From the NCBI GenBank assembly GCA_023412475.1, contig JAEYNR010000010.1, positions 13,412 to 77,411 on the forward strand: a DNA stretch of 64,000 nucleotides, written 5' to 3'. Below the pieces are notes generated by a model that searched no databases, was not told where the DNA came from, and worked only from the letters and a program-made list of their open reading frames with translations. The stretch is from Fibrobacterota bacterium (GTDB lineage Bacteria > Fibrobacterota > Chitinivibrionia > Chitinivibrionales > Chitinispirillaceae). This document shows positions 35,822-44,546 of the stretch, piece by piece. Position 1 is the first letter of the stretch; the number at the start of each line of letters is the position of its first letter. A program made the translations under genes and the position numbers.

Positions 35822-37204
35822 TTACCCAATTATATCAATGAATTTTTTAATCTCCCACCCCATACCTTTTCTCTTTTTTGACCTGTATTTTTTCAGTATC
35901 TCCATGTCATAGTCTTCCAAACCTGGAATTATCCATCGAGGATCCTCATTTATAATCTCATTTAGATAAGAGGTAAGAGTTTCAGTCATCCCTTCTGGTA
36001 GATAAAAGAGGGGGTTCAAACCGATATCTGAGCTATTTTGAAGGTAACCGCTTTTCATACAGAAGCTGGCAATCTCCGTATGGGGAAATACTCGAATCCC
36101 TAAAAAGGCAAGTGCAGCGGTTGGAGAGGTCTGCTGCACATTTTTAACAGTTGTTTGCGCAGTTTGTAGTGTCTCCCCTGGTGCGCCGAAAATGAGACTG
36201 TGAGCAAAGGAGATATCAGCATCATGACAAGCCTCACAAAAACTGAAAATGTTATCAAGAGTCAGGTTCTTTTTCATTGATTTCAGTGTCTCATCAGCCA
36301 TTGAATCTGTACCAAGCTCTATACTTCTGCAGCCCGACTCCTTAAACAGCTTCAATATATCGGGGTCACTCATTTCAGGACGGATATATCCTGACCACTG
36401 AATGGGTAATTTACGTCTAACAATCTCTCTTGCGATTGATGCAGCATGCTTTTCTGGGTGATTGAAAACACTATCCACAAAGAAGAAGTATTTAATCCCA
36501 TGAACACTTAACATAGCCTCAATCTCATCAACCACATCATTCACATTGCGCAGCCTTAGCCTATACCCCTCAAGGTAAGGATATGTACAGTAGGAGCAGT
36601 TGAATGCACACCCTCTTTTACTCTGAATGTTGATCATTCCACCGCGATGGTAGTAGTTCTGGATGTCAAAAAATTCTCGTTCTGGTGCAGTATCAACCTT
36701 CAGAAGATCTGTTTTTAGAGCATAAATCAGCTTTTCTGTTCTCTCCTTCTTCGAAATACTCTTTAAAAGATCAGGAAAAGCATGTTCACCATCGCCAACA
36801 ATACCATAGTCAGGTTTCAGTGTCTCAAATAGTTCAGATGGGAAAAGTGAGTAGCCAGAGCCGCCAAGCACTATCAGTGCATTGGATGATTTGCGACAGA
36901 CATCCATAACCCTTTGGTACCAAGGGATAAATGATGTAGTACCCGGAAACTGTGTGTTATCAATATTTCGTAAAGAAATACCTATGACATCAGGGTTAAT
37001 TTTCTTAAGAAAGTCCTGCAAATCGGCTTCTGGAGTCTGTCTGAAATTGCAATCAAAAGTATACACACTGTGACCGGCTCTCTTACATGCAGATGCTACA
37101 ATTGATGCACCAATCGGATAGACGGGATCGGGGCTGATCAAGTTATTGGCAGAGACTATTACAACTTTATATGGGTACAAATCAGCACCCCGCAAAGAGA
37201 GCAT
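35822..37204 (-). CDS. B12-binding-domain radical SAM protein
   Basis: The 460-residue product has an N-terminal cobalamin-binding-like domain (residues about 12-145: VVIVSANNL, YPIGASIVASACKRAGH, PDVIGISLRN, IVLGGSGYSLFP, YGIVGDGEHAF) and then a radical SAM core with C199, C203 and C206 in GCAFNCSYC, which bind the 4Fe-4S cluster, plus later SIELGTDSM and LIFGAPGET segments. No DxHxxG cobalamin-binding His motif is seen. Related proteins do methylation or lipid and natural-product chemistry; the substrate here is unknown. The gene sits exactly between the two copies of a 0.9 kb duplication, suggesting it arrived with that event. Confidence 0.82.
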   Translation of the reverse strand: MLSLRGADLYPYKVVIVSANNLISPDPVYPIGASIVASACKRAGHSVYTFDCNFRQTPEADLQDFLKKINPDVIGISLRNIDNTQFPGTTSFIPWYQRVMDVCRKSSNALIVLGGSGYSLFPSELFETLKPDYGIVGDGEHAFPDLLKSISKKERTEKLIYALKTDLLKVDTAPEREFFDIQNYYHRGGMINIQSKRGCAFNCSYCTYPYLEGYRLRLRNVNDVVDEIEAMLSVHGIKYFFFVDSVFNHPEKHAASIAREIVRRKLPIQWSGYIRPEMSDPDILKLFKESGCRSIELGTDSMADETLKSMKKNLTLDNIFSFCEACHDADISFAHSLIFGAPGETLQTAQTTVKNVQQTSPTAALAFLGIRVFPHTEIASFCMKSGYLQNSSDIGLNPLFYLPEGMTETLTSYLNEIINEDPRWIIPGLEDYDMEILKKYRSKKRKGMGWEIKKFIDIIG

Positions 37205-37395
37205 TTTTCATTTAAAATCTCCGGGATGCAGAGAAAGGCAAAAAGGGAAAATATATTCTGGGACATTCTTTTTTAAAACAGATCAATTGATATTGATGAG
37301 TTTGACCCAATTATGGACCCTTATCGCATCGGCAAGCCGGACTTTGGCATTTTGTTAGGATAAAAATGAACTGCAAAGAATATCCTTTCATATGC

Positions 37396-37605
37396 TTAGA
37401 GTCGGCAATTATTCCAGCCAAAACAGGAGAGCTTAGTTCCTCACCTGTTACCACCACAATCACATTTTGTTGTGCTCTGGCAGTAATATAGCAGAGTCTC
37501 TGAGGCGTCTTAAGCTCATCTCGGTGTGCTCATGTTTGGAGGGCAGAGCGAATTTTCTCCTAAGGGGCTGATAGAAAAAGCGTTGTCGTTGATGGAAAAA
37601 ATCAT
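37396..37605 (-). pseudogene. Nucleotide-sugar dehydrogenase 5' fragment
   Basis: Starting at an ATG at 37605 the first 16 codons match the gene at 34121-35110 (FSI..NAFSISPLGE), then a lost A in an A run shifts the frame. DNA similarity goes on to 37396, where it ends abruptly. There is no sign of the rest of the gene. Confidence 0.85.
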
Positions 37606-37837
37606 CTGTTTCCTCCCTCTTGACATATTCCCAGAGAAATCTGGCAGTTAATGACGGCTCCGGAAACTATCCTATTACTCCAATCAGCGCGGCTTTTGGC
37701 GATTGCAGCCTGACTGCTGGAAAGCCAGTAAGCAGCAAGTCACTAAAGGAATCCTTCAAAAAAAGCACTAGCCCAAATCTAGCGATCTGCTAACAAAACT
37801 TAGTGATTTTAATTAAAGGAACTTCGAAAGGAGAACA
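37606..37837 (+). promoter_or_regulatory. Divergent spacer before pstB with element conserved between duplicate copies
   Basis: The word TAACAAAACTTAGTGATTTT before pstB is kept almost unchanged in copy A (about 35345-35364) although the spacer has otherwise diverged, as is the AAAGGAGA ribosome site. A pho-type operator or promoter would be expected here since a phoB-like regulator is encoded in the same cluster, but I cannot match it to a known Pho box with confidence. Confidence 0.4.
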
Positions 37838-38608
37838 ATGAAAACTGTGGCAGAAGAGGTAAAAATTGAAGTTGAAGGACTTAATTTCTTTTACGGTCAA
37901 ACTCAGGCATTACATGATATATCCCTTAAAATTTCTTCCAGGCAGGTTACTGCCTTTATCGGGCCATCCGGTTGTGGAAAATCGACATTCCTGCGAACGC
38001 TTAACCGGATGAATGACATAATAGAGAATACCAGAATCAGTGGTAAAATCCTCATAGATAACGTGGATATCTACAAAAGTGGAATAGATGTGGTCTCTTT
38101 GCGAAAAAAAGTGGGAATGGTCTTTCAAAGATCCAACCCATTTCCAAAATCCATCTTTGATAATGTGGCATTTGGTCCACGTATCCATGGCCAGAAAGAT
38201 AAGAGAAAACTGGAACATATCGTAGAGCATAGCCTTCTTCAGGCTGGTTTGTGGACAGAGGTAAAGGACCGGCTTCACAAGAGTGCTTTAGGACTTTCCG
38301 GTGGCCAGCAACAGAGACTATGTATTGCTCGCGCTTTGGCTGTAGGTCCCGAAATTCTTTTAATGGATGAACCTGCAAGCGCACTGGATCCCCGCTCAAC
38401 TTCCCGTATCGAAGACCTGATAGGGGATCTGAGGGAAAACTATACCATAGTAATAGTAACTCACAACATGCAACAGGCCTCCAGAGTCTCTGATTATACA
38501 GCATTTTTCTATGAAGGCAGGCTTGTCGAGTTTGATAAGACCCGCAAAATTTTCACTCAGCCAGAAATGAAACAAACTGAAGACTATATAACCGGACGGT
38601 TTGGCTGA
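37838..38608 (+). CDS. pstB: Phosphate ABC transporter ATP-binding protein PstB
   Basis: The 256-residue product has Walker A GPSGCGKST, the Q loop GMVFQRSNPFPKSIFDNVAFGPR that is diagnostic of PstB, signature LSGGQQQR, Walker B ILLMDEPASALD and the switch His in IVTHNMQQA. It powers the PstSCAB phosphate importer at the inner membrane. Its 5' half is duplicated upstream as a pseudogene. The stop lies 22 bases before the phoU start. Unusually, it is placed at the head of the cluster rather than after pstA. Confidence 0.96.
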   Translation: MKTVAEEVKIEVEGLNFFYGQTQALHDISLKISSRQVTAFIGPSGCGKSTFLRTLNRMNDIIENTRISGKILIDNVDIYKSGIDVVSLRKKVGMVFQRSNPFPKSIFDNVAFGPRIHGQKDKRKLEHIVEHSLLQAGLWTEVKDRLHKSALGLSGGQQQRLCIARALAVGPEILLMDEPASALDPRSTSRIEDLIGDLRENYTIVIVTHNMQQASRVSDYTAFFYEGRLVEFDKTRKIFTQPEMKQTEDYITGRFG

Positions 38609-38630
38609 AAGTAAAGGAGACGACCGCTTT

Positions 38631-39293
38631 ATGTCAATACATCTTTCCCGCGCAATAGAAGCTCTGAAAAAAAAAGTCCTTATTCTGGCTACGCTGGTTG
38701 AAGAGAGTGTAGCTCAAGCCGTAAAATCGGTTGAGAAGGGGAACACAGTCCTGGCAGAACAAGTGATCAAAAATGATAATCACATAGATCAGATGGAAAT
38801 TGATGTGGAAGAGGAATGCCTCAAAATTCTGGCATTGTACCAACCGGTTGCTATTGATCTTCGTTTTATTGTATCTGTTCTCAAATTAAACAGTGATCTT
38901 GAACGTATAGGAGATCTGGCCGTCAAAATTGCCGAACGCACTATCTGCCTGGTCAATGATTGCGATGAGCACGGGCTCAATCCTGACTTTACCAGGATGT
39001 ATGAATGTGCCAGTTTGATGTTGAAAAAAAGCCTCGATTCGCTGATTGATCTGGATGTCAATATAGCTAATGAAGTGGGTAAGGCTGATGATGAGCTTGA
39101 TGCCTTAAATCGGGAGATGTATTCAAAGGCCAGAAAGGGAATACTTAATAACCCTGAACATCTGGATCAGTACTTAAACTTTATCGTCATATCTCGCTCT
39201 CTGGAGAGAATCGGAGATCATGCAACCAATATAGCCGAAGATGTCATTTACATGGCAGAGGCCAGGATAATCCGTCATGCTTTCAGAGCCTGA
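38631..39293 (+). CDS. phoU: Phosphate-transport regulator PhoU
   Basis: The 220-residue product is an all-helical two-repeat protein with the PhoU metal-binding signatures: IDLRFIVSVLKLNSDLERIGDLAVKIAE in the first repeat and FIVISRSLERIGDHATNIAEDVIYM in the second. PhoU links PstB activity to the PhoR kinase and limits phosphate uptake. I use the ATG at 38631 behind an AAGGAG site; an upstream in-frame TTG at 38601 would overlap pstB. Confidence 0.94.
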   Translation: MSIHLSRAIEALKKKVLILATLVEESVAQAVKSVEKGNTVLAEQVIKNDNHIDQMEIDVEEECLKILALYQPVAIDLRFIVSVLKLNSDLERIGDLAVKIAERTICLVNDCDEHGLNPDFTRMYECASLMLKKSLDSLIDLDVNIANEVGKADDELDALNREMYSKARKGILNNPEHLDQYLNFIVISRSLERIGDHATNIAEDVIYMAEARIIRHAFRA

Positions 39294-39579
39294 AATTCTG
39301 CCTCAAACCGTCTGCTCTGGATCCTGTCTTGATCCAAATCTCCTATGCCTTAAACATTATGCGCTTATTCCAAATGTTGATTCATAGGAGTATAATCCGG
39401 AAAAAACAGTTTCGCTGGTAGAAAAAAGAACTGTAAAGTATGTTTTTACGTCTGCACGGCAAATGTTAATGTACTTGAAATAATGGGCTAACAGATGACT
39501 AATACCTGAAAGCCATATTTAATAGTGATATTAATCTGGTAAAAATGAACAGAATACAACGTTTTAAAGGAGTTACCAT

Positions 39580-40872
39580 TTGAAAGCAAAAAAAATGTTT
39601 TTGATGGCTTTGATGCTTTGTAGCAGTGGTTTTGCCCTGCAAGACAGCTTGGCTGAAAAAGGAGACAACGACGAAAAAAAAATCGATGAAAAGTCCTTTC
39701 TGGAAACCAAAAAAACAGTAGACAAATTGAAAAAACTAAAGATATCCGGATATGTACAGGCACAGATGCGAATCGCTACTGATGCCGAGGAATCAGGTGA
39801 AAAAAATTATAAGATAGGTAAATTTCAGGGAGGAGAACTGCCAGCTAATTCACAGTCAGTGTTTCAGATACGCCGTGGGCGAATCAAAGTGGCTTACCAG
39901 GCTTCTTACTCTCAGGCAGTGATTCAATTGGATTGTGTCCCATCGGGTGTGAGCATAAAGGATGCATATCTTCGATTCTCTGCACCATGGCTTTATGGCT
40001 TTGGTTTTAAAGCCGGAGTGTTTGATCGGCCTTTCGGCTTTGAAATCTCTTACTCATCAAGCACCAGAGAATCCCCCGAACGCTCCCGCATTTTTCAGAC
40101 ACTTTTTCCGGGAGAACGGGACATGGGAGCTTCTGTGGAGTATGTCCCTTCCAGCAATTATTCATCATGGGCACAACTCTTTAATCTTAAATTTGGTGTG
40201 TTTGCCGGAAATGGAATAAACAATGAATCTGATGATGTGCGGGATCTGATAGGGCGATTCGGACTTTCCTTTCCATTTAAGGATATTGATTTGGCTATAA
40301 ATGCAGGTTTTTCCGGATACGCTGGTGCGGTTAAAAGTTTGAACGACACTATAAAAGTCATATCAGGTACAGACTGGACAGACAGAGATGCTCAGAGAAA
40401 TAAAGAAATAAAAAGGCTGTATTCAGGTGGAGACCTACAAATCAACTATGGCAGCATTCCGGTTCTGGGCCAGTTATCATTGCGTGCTGAAGTGATTGGT
40501 GGTCAGCAACCTGGACGGGCCAAAAGCAATCAATCACCAAAATCATCTTCCCCGGATGCCAGTGCCATTTATATACGGGATTTTATCGGTTTTTACGGTA
40601 TGGCAGTATTGAATATTGATCCAATTAAATGTCAATTGGTGGGAAAATATGATTATTTTGATCCCAATGTTGATCTGGAAAAAAGCACTGTGAAAAGTGA
40701 GGCAGATGTATCGTTCAAGACTCTGGGATTGGGACTGGTGTATCAGTGGGATGAGAATGTAAAAATCATGGCTTACCATGACTGGGTGACTAACGAAAAG
40801 ACCTCTATTGAGCCATACAGAAAAGATCTAAAGGATAATGTATTTACACTTAGGTTTCAGTACAAGTTCTAA
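39580..40872 (+). CDS. OprO/OprP-type phosphate-selective porin
   Basis: The 430-residue protein starts at TTG, seven bases after AAAGGAG, with a signal peptide (cleavage after about residue 20), a charged helical stretch (about 25-55) and then the porin opening LKISGYVQAQMRI and FQIRRGRIKVAYQASYSQAVIQLD. Regularly alternating strands run to a closing FTLRFQYKF with a terminal aromatic residue, typical of outer-membrane barrels. The phosphate-porin call is supported by its position between phoU and pstS. It would let phosphate or polyphosphate into the periplasm. Confidence 0.85.
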   Translation: MKAKKMFLMALMLCSSGFALQDSLAEKGDNDEKKIDEKSFLETKKTVDKLKKLKISGYVQAQMRIATDAEESGEKNYKIGKFQGGELPANSQSVFQIRRGRIKVAYQASYSQAVIQLDCVPSGVSIKDAYLRFSAPWLYGFGFKAGVFDRPFGFEISYSSSTRESPERSRIFQTLFPGERDMGASVEYVPSSNYSSWAQLFNLKFGVFAGNGINNESDDVRDLIGRFGLSFPFKDIDLAINAGFSGYAGAVKSLNDTIKVISGTDWTDRDAQRNKEIKRLYSGGDLQINYGSIPVLGQLSLRAEVIGGQQPGRAKSNQSPKSSSPDASAIYIRDFIGFYGMAVLNIDPIKCQLVGKYDYFDPNVDLEKSTVKSEADVSFKTLGLGLVYQWDENVKIMAYHDWVTNEKTSIEPYRKDLKDNVFTLRFQYKF

Positions 40873-40893
40873 ACAATTCTCAAGGAGAAGAAA

Positions 40894-41727
40894 ATGAAAA
40901 TCCGTAAAATTCCCTTAATATCAGTAGCTTTGATTTCTGCTGCAGCATTAGCCCTTGCGGCATCCTCCAGTATCACTGTCAAGGGCTCTGACACTATGGT
41001 AATTCTGGCTCAGCGGTGGGCTGAGGAATACATGAAGAATAATTCCAGTGTTTCCATTCAGGTAACTGGTGGCGGGTCTGGAACCGGTATTTCAGCACTG
41101 ATTAATGGCACTACTGATATCTGTAATGCATCGCGTCCAATGAAAAGCAGTGAATGTAACCAGCTCAAACAGCGGTATTCATCTACCGGGGTGGAAGTCA
41201 AGGTTGCAAAGGACGGCGTTACCTTATATGTAAATGAAAAAAGTCCGGTTACAGAGCTATCAATGGAACAGATCAAGGGTATCTATACCGGTATGATCAC
41301 CAACTGGAAAGAACTGGGAGGTCCTGATGCCTCTATAATCGTTTACGGAAGGGATAATAGTTCTGGTACTTATGAGTATTTCAGGGATGTGATCCTCAAA
41401 GGACAGGATTTTACAGGCACTATGCAGAGTATGCCGGGTACTGCTGCTGTGGTGAATGCAGTTGAAAAGGATGTCAACGGCATAGGATTTGGAGGGGCTG
41501 CATATGGAAAAGGCATAAAGTATTTGAAAGTAAAAAAAGATGATGACAGTCCTGGTTATGATCCGACACTTGAAAACATACAGGAGGGAAAGTATCCGAT
41601 CACTCGTTACCTTTATCTGTACTTGAGAAGCAAGCCGACCGGTGAAATGAAAAAGTTTATCGACTGGGTTCTCAGTGACCAGGGGCAGGCGGTAGTTTCA
41701 AATGTGGGATATTTCCCAATCCGTTAA
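40894..41727 (+). CDS. pstS: Phosphate-binding protein PstS
   Basis: The 277-residue exported protein has a signal peptide (cleavage after about residue 22) and begins its mature part with SITVKGSDTMVILAQRWAEEYM. The phosphate-contact segments GGGSGTGISALINGTTDICNASR and RDNSSGTYEYF are present. It captures phosphate in the periplasm for PstCA. An AAGGAGA ribosome site lies before the ATG and pstC follows after 12 bases. Confidence 0.95.
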   Translation: MKIRKIPLISVALISAAALALAASSSITVKGSDTMVILAQRWAEEYMKNNSSVSIQVTGGGSGTGISALINGTTDICNASRPMKSSECNQLKQRYSSTGVEVKVAKDGVTLYVNEKSPVTELSMEQIKGIYTGMITNWKELGGPDASIIVYGRDNSSGTYEYFRDVILKGQDFTGTMQSMPGTAAVVNAVEKDVNGIGFGGAAYGKGIKYLKVKKDDDSPGYDPTLENIQEGKYPITRYLYLYLRSKPTGEMKKFIDWVLSDQGQAVVSNVGYFPIR

Positions 41728-41739
41728 CATGGTGAGCTT

Positions 41740-42858
41740 ATGAACAGTAAAATCCAATTACAGGCTGAGTCGATTGTTGAGAGTTCGGGAATTGATTACC
41801 CGCTGTTATCGGCTAAAAAAGAACTGATTGAAGATAAAACAGCGGAGCCTGTCAGGTTAGGAAAAAAAACGTTCCGGCCTGTAGAGTTTGTTGTCGAGCG
41901 GTTAATACAGGTAACCGCTTTTTTCTCCCTGGCCAGTATAATACTGATCTTCATTTTTGTTTTTCGGGAAGCATCCTCAATATTCGTAGTTAAAGAAAAA
42001 GTGATAGAGGAATCGGTAGATGATCCGCAGACCTACGGTGAAGAGGCTCTGGGAGGAGAAATCCTGGAAGATGAAGTCATGCTACAGGAAGAATCACAGG
42101 AAAACTTAAGATTTAAAAATCTGTTAGGAACCAGATGGATTCCTGTTTCCTTAAATCCGCAATATGGACTGATACCTTTACTGTTAGGTAGTATCAATGT
42201 GGCACTGATTGCGCTTTTGATTGCTGCACCAATCTCTGTCTTTGCAGCATTGTACACCTCTATTTTTGCCCCAAAAAAGATAAAGGAACTGGTTAAACCG
42301 GTTGTGGAAATACTGGCCGGGTTCCCTTCTGTGGTAATTGGATTTTTTGCCCTGATTATCATTGCATCTTTGGCTCAAAAAACTTTTGGACTTCAATACC
42401 GGCTTAATGCACTGGTTGGTGGAATAGCCTTATCCTTAGCGATAATTCCGGTGATTTTTACCATTTCGGAGGATGCATTAAACGCAGTACCTCATTCGTA
42501 TATTGAAGCTTCTCTGGCATTGGGTGCGCAAAAGTGGGAGACCGCTCTGTTTGTAGTCTTGCCTTCAGCAATACCGGGAATCTTTGCCGCTCTGTTGTTA
42601 GGAATGGGCAGGGCCATTGGGGAGACAATGATTGTTTTAATGGCTACTGGAAATGCTGCCATTGCTACGCTCAATCCTTTTAGTCCGGTTCGAACATTGG
42701 CTGCTACAATTGGTGCTGAGATGGCAGAGGTGGTTTTTGGAGATGTACACTATAGCGTTTTGTTTTTTATCGGTGCACTACTGTTTATCATCTCCTTTCT
42801 GCTGAATTTTACGGCTGAAACTGTGGTTCGAAAGCTGGTGATGAGGCGTTATTCATGA
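41740..42858 (+). CDS. pstC: Phosphate ABC transporter permease PstC
   Basis: The product of 372 residues is longer than usual. It has an N-terminal cytoplasmic extension (about 1-45), helix 1 (about 57-78), an acidic periplasmic insert (about 90-128), then the permease core with the EAA-type loop IEASLALGAQKWETALFVVLPSAIPGI and the GMGRAIGETMIVLMATGNA helix typical of PstC. With PstA it forms the membrane channel. Its stop overlaps the pstA start by four bases. Confidence 0.93.
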   Translation: MNSKIQLQAESIVESSGIDYPLLSAKKELIEDKTAEPVRLGKKTFRPVEFVVERLIQVTAFFSLASIILIFIFVFREASSIFVVKEKVIEESVDDPQTYGEEALGGEILEDEVMLQEESQENLRFKNLLGTRWIPVSLNPQYGLIPLLLGSINVALIALLIAAPISVFAALYTSIFAPKKIKELVKPVVEILAGFPSVVIGFFALIIIASLAQKTFGLQYRLNALVGGIALSLAIIPVIFTISEDALNAVPHSYIEASLALGAQKWETALFVVLPSAIPGIFAALLLGMGRAIGETMIVLMATGNAAIATLNPFSPVRTLAATIGAEMAEVVFGDVHYSVLFFIGALLFIISFLLNFTAETVVRKLVMRRYS

Positions 42859-43760
42859 TTATGAAAAAAAAGTATCTTAAATTCGCGGTACCGGGATTTA
42901 GCGGATTATGCGCTTTTTCTATAATAGCTGTTGTGATGTTTTTGATCCTGGTGTTACTGATTAATGGTGTCCCTCATTTAAGCTGGGAATTTCTTACCAG
43001 TGCTCCTGAGCAGGGTATGACTGCCGGTGGAATTCTTCCTGCCATAATCGGGACATTTTTACTTGTTTTGATTATGTCGATAGTCGGAGTGCCGATTGGG
43101 ACTATTACTGCCTTGTATCTTTCGGAGTATGTGTATCAGGGCTCCAGAGTGGTTAAGATTATCCGCTTTGCGGTAAACACGCTTGCCGGAATTCCATCTA
43201 TTGTTTACGGGCTTTTCGGGCTTGGATTTTTTGTGCAGTTTGTAGGTTTGGGTATTGATAAGGTTCTCTATGGAAATGAAATGGTGAAATGGGGACAGCC
43301 TAACATTTTATGGGCAAGCATGACTATGGCGGTGCTGACTTTGCCAGTGGTGATTGTGTCGGTGGAAGAAGCAATCAGGACTGTTCCAAGAGAGCTGCGG
43401 GAAGCCAGTCTGGCACTGGGTGCAACTCGCTGGGAAACGATTGTAAAGATTGTGTTGCCAGGATGTAGTCAGGGAATAATGACCGGAACTATTCTGGCTG
43501 TGAGCAGGGGATCGGGCGAGGTTGCGCCGATTTTATTTACAGGTGTAGCTTATTTCCTTCCGTATCTGCCCTCCGCTTTTTCTGATCAGTTCATGAGTCT
43601 AGGTTATCACATTTATATAATGTCGACTCAATCTCCGGATGTAGCTGCTACCAGGGGTATTCAGTATGCTACTACTCTGGTTTTATTACTGCTGACTTTT
43701 TCATTCAATATTACTGCGGTTATAGTGCGTTCCCGCATGAGAGAGAAGCACTCCTTATGA
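42855..43760 (+). CDS. pstA: Phosphate ABC transporter permease PstA
   Basis: The 301-residue protein has six predicted membrane helices, the FLTSAPEQGMTAGGILPAIIGT opening typical of PstA, the EAA loop REASLALGATRWETIVKIVLPGCSQGI and the SRGSGEVAPILFTG segment. It pairs with PstC. It starts in the ATGA overlap and is followed by the phoB-like gene after 71 bases. Confidence 0.94.
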   Translation: MIMKKKYLKFAVPGFSGLCAFSIIAVVMFLILVLLINGVPHLSWEFLTSAPEQGMTAGGILPAIIGTFLLVLIMSIVGVPIGTITALYLSEYVYQGSRVVKIIRFAVNTLAGIPSIVYGLFGLGFFVQFVGLGIDKVLYGNEMVKWGQPNILWASMTMAVLTLPVVIVSVEEAIRTVPRELREASLALGATRWETIVKIVLPGCSQGIMTGTILAVSRGSGEVAPILFTGVAYFLPYLPSAFSDQFMSLGYHIYIMSTQSPDVAATRGIQYATTLVLLLLTFSFNITAVIVRSRMREKHSL

Positions 43761-43831
43761 AACCAGGTTCGCAAAGTCTTTTCAGAAATGTATTTTTGTA
43801 TTACTCACTGCTACTAAACTAAAGGAGTATT

Positions 43832-44524
43832 ATGTCATCTGAGCGAATTCTGGTTATTGAGGATGATGAGGATATTCAGACATTAATCAGCCATAATCTG
43901 TCCCGGGAGGGATATAGAGTTACTATTTCAGGAAATGGAACTGATGGAATAAATAAAATACGCCAGGATACATTCGATTGTATAATTCTTGATTTGATGC
44001 TTCCGGGCATGGATGGTCTGGAGATATGCAGGAGGCTGAAAAAAGATCCCAAAACCCAGCAGATACCAATAATTATGGTTACCGCAAAAGGTGAAGAAAG
44101 CGATATAATTGTGGGACTGGAACTGGGAGCAGATGATTATGTGGTAAAACCATTCAGCCCAAAAGTTCTGGTAGCACGTGTGAGGTCGATTCTACGGCGA
44201 ACTAATCAGGATTTCTTTGATAGTCAATCACTGGTTTCCACCAAAGATATTGAGATCAATCCGGGCCGCCACGAGGTGCTCTGCAAAGGAAGAAAAATTG
44301 ATCTTACATATATGGAATTCCAGGTACTTCAGCTTCTTGCCAGTCATCCCGGATGGGTTTTTACCAGAAACAAAATAATTGACAATGTTAGAAATGACAA
44401 CTACCCAGTTACTGACAGGTCGGTAGATGTGGTGATCGTGGGGCTTCGAAAAAAGCTGGGTGACAGCGGCTCTTCCATAGAGACCGTGCGAGGAGTGGGA
44501 TACCGGTTTGCCGAAACCAGATGA
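43832..44524 (+). CDS. phoB: PhoB-like OmpR-family response regulator
   Basis: The 230-residue product has a receiver domain (acidic pair in IEDDEDI, phospho-acceptor Asp54 in IILDLMLPG, Thr in IMVTAKG, Lys in VVKPFSP) and a winged-helix DNA-binding domain (about 130-228, with LTYMEFQVLQLLASHPGWVFTRNKI and ETVRGVGYRF). Its position after pstA and before a PhoR-like kinase identifies it as the likely phosphate-starvation regulator. AAAGGAG precedes the ATG. Confidence 0.9.
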   Translation: MSSERILVIEDDEDIQTLISHNLSREGYRVTISGNGTDGINKIRQDTFDCIILDLMLPGMDGLEICRRLKKDPKTQQIPIIMVTAKGEESDIIVGLELGADDYVVKPFSPKVLVARVRSILRRTNQDFFDSQSLVSTKDIEINPGRHEVLCKGRKIDLTYMEFQVLQLLASHPGWVFTRNKIIDNVRNDNYPVTDRSVDVVIVGLRKKLGDSGSSIETVRGVGYRFAETR

Positions 44525-44546
44525 CAGTCATAATATTGGAGAAACG

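Larger units (their letters stand above)
37396..38260. repeat. Direct duplication, copy B
   Basis: This is the counterpart of 34906-35815. It contains a decayed dehydrogenase 5' fragment on the minus strand, the divergent spacer and the 5' half of the intact pstB. At 38260 similarity to copy A stops while pstB continues. Confidence 0.88.
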
